Assembly (NCBI GenBank): GCA_039026975.1 | Contig: JBCCLI010000049.1 | Coordinates: 1 to 24,490, forward strand | Length of the DNA stretch: 24,490 bases | Direction: 5' to 3' | Source of the DNA: JBCBKZ01 sp039026975 | Lineage (GTDB): Bacteria > Bacteroidota > Bacteroidia > J057 | Shown: piece after piece, positions 16,062 to 22,175 of the stretch | How positions within the stretch are numbered: the first letter of the stretch is position 1 | Layout: each line of letters opens with the position of its first letter | Program-made: the position numbers and the translations under genes | The notes under the pieces: model-generated | Told to the model about the DNA's origin: nothing | The model's input: only the letters and a program-made list of their open reading frames with translations | The model's database searches: none

Positions 16062-19000
16062 TTATTCTTCAATAGAGATGAGGATTAACATTCCATTAGG
16101 CTCCATGCCTCCGCCTGTAGTAGCATATAGGTTATGATCATGGACAGGAAATTCTCCCGGCTTATCAGGAATCAGTTCTAGTACCAGGCTTTCCATGGGA
16201 TCTATAGGGAAACTGTCTTTTATCCTACCTACATGGGAAGGGTACTTAGAGGAAGAAATGATTTCCAGATGGTAGCCATGAAAGTGGATGGAATGCTTCA
16301 TTAGGCCTGTGTTGGCAATGACCAGCCTGATAGCTTCTCCTACCTTTCCGTGAAGGGCAGCTGTGGGATCATCCTGAAGATCTGGTTGGCTGAGTCCATT
16401 AATGGTAAAGTAGTCTGGCTCAAATATCTGGTAGTTAACAGCTCCTCCATACTCTAGCAGGAAATTCCAGTTGCTATAATGTTCCTTTAGATTCCAATAG
16501 AAGGTAGAGCCTGAAAACTCATGTACATGAATGACAGCTCCGAGGCCTAGGTATCTATTATCTTTCCCTTTCAGATTGTCATGCAGAAGGAAGACCCCTT
16601 CAGAGGGAAATTCTATGATATAGGTTTTCTGTTCTCCGGCCGGAATGGCTTGGTCATTTACCTCTTTTCCTTTTATTTGGATGTTGTGTGGATTACTATC
16701 TGTGTTCACCACGGTTAATTCCAGCTCACTTCCCGGGCTTAGGCTGATGACCGCATTAGTAGCACTAAAGGTTTGGGAATCATTAAAGTTGATACACTCT
16801 AGGGCCACCTCATCAGGGGTGAGCATAATGCCCTTATTGATATATACGGTTTTCTTCACTACCCCTTGTGCCTGGATTAGGGTAAGCTTCCATACGGACG
16901 AAATAGGGCCATAACACCCTCCTTCTTCTACCGCTGCCACAAAGTGGTTATGGCCTGAAGTCTCATCAGTGGCAGTAAGGGTAACGGGTATATCTACAGA
17001 TCCCGTAGCCCCTATGGTAGCGGAATAGATGGTGGAGCTGAGCATTCTATTGGCTTCATAAGGGTCTATATCAAATCCATCTCCCGCAAGAGAAAGTGCC
17101 ATCTCAGCTTGAAGGAGTACCACCTTACTGCCGGCAGAACCGCTGACCCTAATGGTTTGGGAGGCTTCAAACACATTCTCATATGGGCCTGTAATGCCGA
17201 GGGCATTGATAGACGGCTGAGCAGGCTGCTGCTTACTGACGCAGACAGTAGCACCAGAGGCAGTATTAGGCTTAGCAAAAATCTGCCCGGTAGCCGTGGC
17301 ACAATCCGAGAAGGATACGCTTACCGTAGTACCCGTCAGTTCCATACCTGAGATGAATGAGGCAGAGGAAGGGCCTGGTGTCTGGCTTCCCTGAATACTG
17401 GTAGGGTCAATGTCTACTGAAAAGGAAAAGGTTTCTCCAGGGTCAAAGTCCGTGAAGAAAAGGGTAACTTCTCTCTTTCCTGTCTGATGGTCCTTGCTGA
17501 ATTGGAAAGAATCAAATCCTGTGGCGGAGCCACCTGTATCTGAAGTTAGTGTCTTGCCGAATGCATCTCCAGCTCCTCCTCCAGGATCAAATACTAAGTC
17601 AGGTAACCAGGCAGTGCTTAGGTCTATGGTAACTTTTTCTATTTCTTTACTGCCGGGTGAGTTGTTGGTGATTTGGAAGGAAGAAGCATTATGGGTGGAA
17701 GCATCTATATTATCGCTATCAGTATCCAGGCTGATGGTGGCCATCCCATTTGAATTAGGATTATCCTGACAATAATCTGATGGCTCCAGCACTTTCACAA
17801 AGCCTGTATGTGAGGCTAGCCAAATGGTGCCGGGAAATATATCATTATCTCCCTGACAAGATACGCCTAGTGGATTTCCCAGTTCCTGCTTCCAGGCTAG
17901 GTCTGCATCCTCCAGGCTTCCATCTTCCTTAAGCTGAATGCGGTAGAGCCCACCGCCCAACGCACTATTAGAGGTGCCTATAATCAGGTCTCCTTTATAG
18001 AGACCATTAAAATTACTGGCTGTATATTCATCAATGCCATTGGTATTCTTAGTCCAGGTGATGATGGCTTGGTCATCCTCTCCGGGGTTTTGGAAATCCC
18101 CTTCTATGGGGTTTTTATTTCCTATGGGGAGAGGCGGCCAATCTGCTGGAAGCGCCTTACTAGGATTGCTGGCATCTCCCCCAGCAGAGGGATCATACAG
18201 GCTGGTTCTGTAGACACCATCATCAGATTCATTTTCACCGTGATGGGTATAGAGATTGGCCCCTTGGGGATTAGCCCTGATAGGATTAGGGTGGCCTGCA
18301 TAGAAGCTACCAAGTGAATAATTATCGAGGCTTTTATTTATTCCTACGCCCGTAATGAGCTCCAGGTGGTCTTTGTTATTGACAACTTGTCCATTGTAAG
18401 AGGCTTCATTAGTGGATCCAAGTTCATTTCCATTTCCATCTACGTGATATTCATTGGTAACGGAAAAGCTTCCTCCCAGGGGTGGCCCTTCATTTTTAGG
18501 CATGCCCCCCCAGCTTTTATTGGCGCCATTATCTGTAGCATAGACTCTTCTATTCTCTGTGACTACTAAGTCATATGTATTCCTGAAGCCAGGGGAGAAT
18601 ATCTGGACTGGCCCTCCGGGAACTATTTTGGCCTGATTTAGGCCATCATTTCCCCCAAAGGGGTCACGGATGTCCTTCCCATCATATCCTGCTGCATCAG
18701 GATCTGTAATTCCATTAACATTGTCTCTGGTAGGATCATCAACAGTAGGGAGGTCATATACATATTTTTCGGTACCTGCGCCTTTAATGCTCATATCTGC
18801 CAGAGCATCCAGGTCTACAGACAGTACGGCAGCAGAAAGGGCATATTCAGTAACCTTGGTAAATTTCTCGGATGGAGAGCCTGCATTAGTGTGGCCTCCG
18901 CTACATACTAGCAGAAAGGGTTTCCCATCTAGGGTGGTGAGGGCTATCCCATTAGTAGCATGGTTTTCTTCTGACCTGGGAAGCCCTCTTACCAGATCTA

Positions 19001-19544
19001 CTTTTTCCCATACATCCTCATCTTTGACGGATCCCAGATTTGTATTTGCCGGAGAGGAATTTCCTGTCCATGTGAGCTTGCTGATGATCCCAGAGTTAGT
19101 ATCCAGGTCTTTATCCCCAGAGGGACCGCCTATTTTCCAGTCGCTAGAGGTAGTATAGATAATAGGTTTGTCAGCAGTTCCAGACACTACAAATCCCGTA
19201 AGTTGTCGGCTTTCTTTTTCATTTCTTTCCGTCCCATCATCTTTATGGTTCTGCATTTCCTTGATTAGCAGAATGTTCAATTGGGACTGCGCGGTATAAT
19301 CATTGGGTGCGGTACGGTTGACCTTGAGCATAAGAATCTGACCGTTTTGCTGGCCTACGTACAGCATACCATCAGGCCCAAACTGTATGGAAGTGGCATT
19401 GGTAAGGCTAACATTACCTAAGGTACTGGTAGTAAACTGTGCTTCCAGGATTCCCGGGATTAGGATAAACCAGAGGGAAATAAGTAGAGAAAGGGGAACA
19501 AGTGGGTTTCGGGTAACGGTAACGAGCGATGGCCTAGTCATCAT
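16062..19544 (-). CDS. Glucose/sorbosone-dehydrogenase-like propeller fused to multicopper-oxidase domains (active domain 2 only)
   Basis: 1160 aa. The signal peptide ends near residue 36 (ILEAQ); ATGs at 19544 and 19541 are both possible. Residues about 38-590 form a sugar-dehydrogenase-like propeller (IQFGPDGMLYVGQQNGQI, SPGFRNTYDLVVTENRRVY, ATDNGANKSWGG). Residues about 600-890 are beta-sandwich-like modules. Residues about 895-1160 are two cupredoxin domains joined by the FEPDYFTING motif shared with the next gene. Domain 1 has lost its copper ligands: Q956/K958, D989/N990, N996 and L1001 stand where the partner has H90/H92, C133/H134, H140 and M145. Domain 2 keeps H1087, H1089, H1135 and H1137 (HSIHFHG, VHDHNLY), but the type 1 Cys is D1136. 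No T9SS sorting domain is visible at the C-terminus. It is the first gene of the operon. It may oxidise a sugar-like substrate and, with the partner, reduce oxygen; this is inferred. Confidence 0.85.
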   Translation of the reverse strand: MMTRPSLVTVTRNPLVPLSLLISLWFILIPGILEAQFTTSTLGNVSLTNATSIQFGPDGMLYVGQQNGQILMLKVNRTAPNDYTAQSQLNILLIKEMQNHKDDGTERNEKESRQLTGFVVSGTADKPIIYTTSSDWKIGGPSGDKDLDTNSGIISKLTWTGNSSPANTNLGSVKDEDVWEKVDLVRGLPRSEENHATNGIALTTLDGKPFLLVCSGGHTNAGSPSEKFTKVTEYALSAAVLSVDLDALADMSIKGAGTEKYVYDLPTVDDPTRDNVNGITDPDAAGYDGKDIRDPFGGNDGLNQAKIVPGGPVQIFSPGFRNTYDLVVTENRRVYATDNGANKSWGGMPKNEGPPLGGSFSVTNEYHVDGNGNELGSTNEASYNGQVVNNKDHLELITGVGINKSLDNYSLGSFYAGHPNPIRANPQGANLYTHHGENESDDGVYRTSLYDPSAGGDASNPSKALPADWPPLPIGNKNPIEGDFQNPGEDDQAIITWTKNTNGIDEYTASNFNGLYKGDLIIGTSNSALGGGLYRIQLKEDGSLEDADLAWKQELGNPLGVSCQGDNDIFPGTIWLASHTGFVKVLEPSDYCQDNPNSNGMATISLDTDSDNIDASTHNASSFQITNNSPGSKEIEKVTIDLSTAWLPDLVFDPGGGAGDAFGKTLTSDTGGSATGFDSFQFSKDHQTGKREVTLFFTDFDPGETFSFSVDIDPTSIQGSQTPGPSSASFISGMELTGTTVSVSFSDCATATGQIFAKPNTASGATVCVSKQQPAQPSINALGITGPYENVFEASQTIRVSGSAGSKVVLLQAEMALSLAGDGFDIDPYEANRMLSSTIYSATIGATGSVDIPVTLTATDETSGHNHFVAAVEEGGCYGPISSVWKLTLIQAQGVVKKTVYINKGIMLTPDEVALECINFNDSQTFSATNAVISLSPGSELELTVVNTDSNPHNIQIKGKEVNDQAIPAGEQKTYIIEFPSEGVFLLHDNLKGKDNRYLGLGAVIHVHEFSGSTFYWNLKEHYSNWNFLLEYGGAVNYQIFEPDYFTINGLSQPDLQDDPTAALHGKVGEAIRLVIANTGLMKHSIHFHGYHLEIISSSKYPSHVGRIKDSFPIDPMESLVLELIPDKPGEFPVHDHNLYATTGGGMEPNGMLILISIEE

Positions 19545-19653
19545 GAATAAAGCAGATTTAATACTTACTTCCTCTCCTGTAGGAGAAAGGTGATGAAAGT
19601 GGAATAATCTGAATGTTAGGGATTACGGAGCCAAGGTTGGAAGCTTAAAATTG

Positions 19654-19664
19654 GGACAATGTCC
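19654..19664. promoter_or_regulatory. GGACA-A-TGTCC palindrome upstream of the operon
   Basis: A perfect 5-bp-arm palindrome around a single base, about 110 bp before the first operon gene and just downstream of the weak -7 candidate at 19674-19681. It could be an operator for a metal-responsive regulator. No such regulator is encoded in the window. Confidence 0.3.
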
Positions 19665-19674
19665 TACCAGCAAC

Positions 19675-19705
19675 AATGATATAAATCATTTTTTTCATAT
19701 GATTT
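19675..19705. repeat. Overlapping AT-rich inverted repeats (ATGAT/ATCAT)
   Basis: AATGAT (19675-19680) pairs with ATCATT (19685-19690) across a 4-nt loop, and AAATCAT (19683-19689) pairs with ATGATTT (19699-19705). A further ATCAT lies at 19711-19715. The two stems compete for 19685-19689, and a run of T (19689-19695) follows the first stem on the plus strand. Possible operator cluster or curved AT-rich element. Confidence 0.35.
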
Positions 19706-19834
19706 AAGTTATCATGTGAGTAAGGGCATAAATAGGGGGTAAATAGATGCTTAGGAAGGTTGAGGCCATAGTGGAATGGCTCATTTTCATCTTCGGTACA
19801 AAGCGTGTTGGGACGAAAGCCAAATTGGAGACCG

Positions 19835-19869
19835 CAGGGCTGAGATGGAAGGCACAGGGCTGATATGGA
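19835..19869. repeat. Short direct repeat, period 20 bp
   Basis: cagggctgagatgga (19835-19849) and cagggctgatatgga (19855-19869) match at 14 of 15 bases. There are two copies only. The origin is unknown; it may be part of a dispersed intergenic repeat or the remnant of an old coding sequence. Confidence 0.5.
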
Positions 19870-20061
19870 TTGCCGACGGAAGGCGATGTAACATTGGAAA
19901 TAAGCTTATGCTTAACCAAAATTGAGGTTAGATTAGGGCGTTGACCTATCTACTTTTTCTTTACCATAGCTGGCTAGGCTGTGGTAGATTAGGGGTAGAA
20001 CCTTCCATTCAATATTTCTCTCAGGGAGTTTTTTGGTTTAAATAAGCTGGCGACCCCACTA

Positions 20062-21114
20062 CTAGGGTATAATGCTCATCCTACTACCTGTTTTCCAGCT
20101 TTCATAGGCAGCTTCTATGATCTGAATTGTAGCCTTGGCTGTTTCTGCCTGGACCGCCAAGGGAGCTGACTCCCTGAGGTTACGATAAATATTCTCATAG
20201 AAAGCCAGGTAGTTTCCTGGGATGCTTTCGACTGTAGCTACTATATCAAGTCCATTCAGGTTAGTATCCAGGGTACCCCAATTGGTTTTCTCCTCTTCTC
20301 CCCATCCTTCCGTGCCATAGATAATCCCTTTTTTAAGGGCGTCTTCCTGCGTATCCATGCCGTACTTTATAAAGGAGCCCATCTCCCCAAACAGACTAAA
20401 CTTAGGATGCCTCCCCCTCACCAGATAGCTAGCTTTTAAAGTAGCAGAAAAGGAAGGATAAAAGAGCTTAAGTTCAAAATAATCAGGGACTTTTCCATGG
20501 GTGCGGACTATCCTCAAGTCTGCCTGTACTTCCTGGGGGAGGCCAAAGAGGACAAGCGTCTGGTCAATGAGGTGGGAGCCCAGATTATAGAGAATGCCTG
20601 TACCTGCTTTATCTTCTTCTTTCCAGGTGGCAGGCTTAATAAAGGTTCTATATCTATCGAAATGGGCTTCATAAGAAACTAATCTTCCGATTAGTCCGTC
20701 TTCTACTATCTTTCTAATGGTGAGGAAATCGCTATCCCATCTCCTGTTTTGAAATACGCTGAGCAGTAGCTGTTTTTCTTGAGCCAAGGCAATGAGTTCA
20801 TCCGCTTCCTGGGCAGTGGTGGTAAAAGCCTTTTCAACTACCACATGTTTCCCGGCTTCTAAGGCCGCTTTACATAGAGATGTGTGGGTAGCCTCAGGGG
20901 TATTGACTATAATTAGCTCTATGTCAGGATCTGCCAATAGATCTTCCTGCGTCTTTACCACCTCTATTTCTGGATAATCTACCGAGACCTTATTATGGTT
21001 TCTTTGGAGGATCTTGTTAACCTGAAACCCGGTATGATAGGATAAAAGGGGCATATGGAATACCTTACCTGACATTCCATATGCTAATAGGCCTACTCGG
21101 ATGGGCTGCTTCAT
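20062..21114 (-). CDS. Gfo/Idh/MocA family oxidoreductase (YdgJ-like)
   Basis: 350 aa, usual family length, cytoplasmic. Seen: an N-terminal Rossmann fold with the nucleotide loop GLLAYGMSGKVFHMP (residues 9-23), the EKAF motif near 94-97 (EKP motif of the family, Pro replaced by Ala) preceded by GKHVVV, the segment VFQNRRWDSDFLT (about 119-131), and the catalytic-region motif NLGSHLIDQTLVLFG. These segments closely resemble E. coli YdgJ and Bacillus YvaA/IolW, NAD(P)-dependent sugar or inositol dehydrogenases. It should oxidise or reduce a polyol or sugar carbon. The gene lies 47 bp downstream of the DUF1080 gene on the same strand, so the two are probably cotranscribed. That pairing suggests 3-keto-sugar chemistry. 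Confidence 0.92.
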   Translation of the reverse strand: MKQPIRVGLLAYGMSGKVFHMPLLSYHTGFQVNKILQRNHNKVSVDYPEIEVVKTQEDLLADPDIELIIVNTPEATHTSLCKAALEAGKHVVVEKAFTTTAQEADELIALAQEKQLLLSVFQNRRWDSDFLTIRKIVEDGLIGRLVSYEAHFDRYRTFIKPATWKEEDKAGTGILYNLGSHLIDQTLVLFGLPQEVQADLRIVRTHGKVPDYFELKLFYPSFSATLKASYLVRGRHPKFSLFGEMGSFIKYGMDTQEDALKKGIIYGTEGWGEEEKTNWGTLDTNLNGLDIVATVESIPGNYLAFYENIYRNLRESAPLAVQAETAKATIQIIEAAYESWKTGSRMSIIP

Positions 21115-21161
21115 TTTCGGGTTGTTAGGGGAGGTCTCATCATGGCAGCTGATGATTCAGA

Positions 21162-21911
21162 TTATAATTCTCTTATCCAAATGTTTCTAAAACTTACTGG
21201 ATTACTATGATCTTGTAGCATAAGGGGTAGCTTAGCAGCATGGGATGTGTACCTCGGGAGGCTATCATATACGGTAGGTCCCAGCAGGGTTACGTGGTTT
21301 TGAACCAGGATGCCATTATGTAATACAGTCATGGTGGCAGGAGCGCGCAGGCTACCATTTTCATTAAAGGTGGGGGCTTTAAAAATGATATCATATACCT
21401 GCCATTCACCGGGAGGACGCATAGCGTTCACCATGGGGATATGTTGTTTGTAGACACTTGCTGCTTGTCCATTGGAGTAGGTCCTGTTATTATAGGAGTC
21501 CAGCACTTGCACTTCATATTGGCTCATCAGGAATACGCCGCTATTTCCTCTTCCCTGGCCAGCCCCTTCTATCTTCTCAGGTGCTTTCCACTCTATATGT
21601 AGCTGAACGTCCCCAAAAGCTCTTTTGGTTACAATGGGCCCTTTTCCAGGCACAGTTGTGATGATCCCTTCCTTAACTTCCCAACCTGCTTCCATTCCTT
21701 TCACATTAGTCCAGGATGATACGCCATTCTCTCCTAGTAAAATGATAGCATCAGAGGGAGGGGCAGTTCCTTCTCCCGGGGTAACTACAGCAGGTTCAGG
21801 TTCCCAAACTTCCGTATATTTTGGGGGTATTTTTTCAATGGTTTTTTGAGCATATGCTGTTAGGCCAGTGCAAATAAGCAGCCCAAAGAGTAGTGAATAG
21901 TAAACTCTCAT
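21162..21911 (-). CDS. Secreted DUF1080 (3-keto-disaccharide hydrolase-like) protein
   Basis: 249 aa. Signal peptide residues 1-21 (cleavage near AYAQ) without a lipobox, so periplasmic or secreted. The body fits the concanavalin-like fold of PF06439: GWEVKEGIITTVPGKGPIVT, FGDVQLHIEWKAPE, GRGNSGVFLMSQYEVQVLDS (the most conserved stretch), GEWQVYDIIFKAP, and the closing strand NPVSFRNIWIREL. Family members act on 3-keto-glycosides made by Gfo/Idh/MocA-type dehydrogenases, cleaving the glycosidic bond. The neighbouring oxidoreductase fits that scheme, though it has no signal peptide and would work on the released product in the cytoplasm. The glycan substrate is unknown, and I see no transporter or other glycosidase beside it. 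Confidence 0.88.
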   Translation of the reverse strand: MRVYYSLLFGLLICTGLTAYAQKTIEKIPPKYTEVWEPEPAVVTPGEGTAPPSDAIILLGENGVSSWTNVKGMEAGWEVKEGIITTVPGKGPIVTKRAFGDVQLHIEWKAPEKIEGAGQGRGNSGVFLMSQYEVQVLDSYNNRTYSNGQAASVYKQHIPMVNAMRPPGEWQVYDIIFKAPTFNENGSLRAPATMTVLHNGILVQNHVTLLGPTVYDSLPRYTSHAAKLPLMLQDHSNPVSFRNIWIREL

Positions 21912-22175
21912 GATGATAGTGATGTAGTAGTAGAAAAATTATCCAGACGAATATAGGAATATTACTCAAATGCTAGCTGGATTTTGCATAGGTATATATC
22001 TATTGTAGTAGCCCATACTAAAACTGCCAAACTAATACTGTAGGATGTGTAAGAGCCTGCCCACTTAAGATATGTACTTCCAGAGAAGAACCTGAGAGAG
22101 GAGTATATAAGACGTATCTCATTTGCATCATCTTAAGGTGGATGGCAGCATAGGAAGTTCTTCTATAACTACTAG
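21912..22175. other. Intergenic region with two interleaved long-range inverted repeats
   Basis: 264 bp between the histidine kinase stop and the DUF1080 start. CTTAAGAT (22064-22071) pairs with ATCTTAAG (22130-22137), and AGAAGAAC (22084-22091) pairs with GTTCTTCT (22157-22164). The two pairings cross. No compact terminator and no perfect TAnnTTTG box were found. Confidence 0.35.

Larger units (their letters stand above)
19545..20061. other. 517-bp gene-free region upstream of the oxidase/efflux operon
   Basis: No convincing gene on either strand; the longest frame (minus, 19704-19919, 71 codons) has no recognisable domain. The part nearest the operon holds a GGACA-A-TGTCC palindrome and AT-rich inverted repeats. 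Further away lies a 20-bp-period direct repeat. No perfect TAnnTTTG box for the operon was found. The nearest match is TATCATTG on the minus strand at 19674-19681, one mismatch, without a clear -33 TTG. The right end is the 3' flank of the oxidoreductase gene and shows no strong terminator. Confidence 0.6.

Noticed and set aside
18670..19158. 162-aa plus-strand frame
   Set aside because: Antisense to the propeller domain of the 1160-aa protein; no recognisable domain.
19704..19919. 71-codon open frame on the minus strand in the gene-free region
   Set aside because: No domain, no signal peptide, no promoter, and it covers the direct-repeat patch; the composition looks non-coding.
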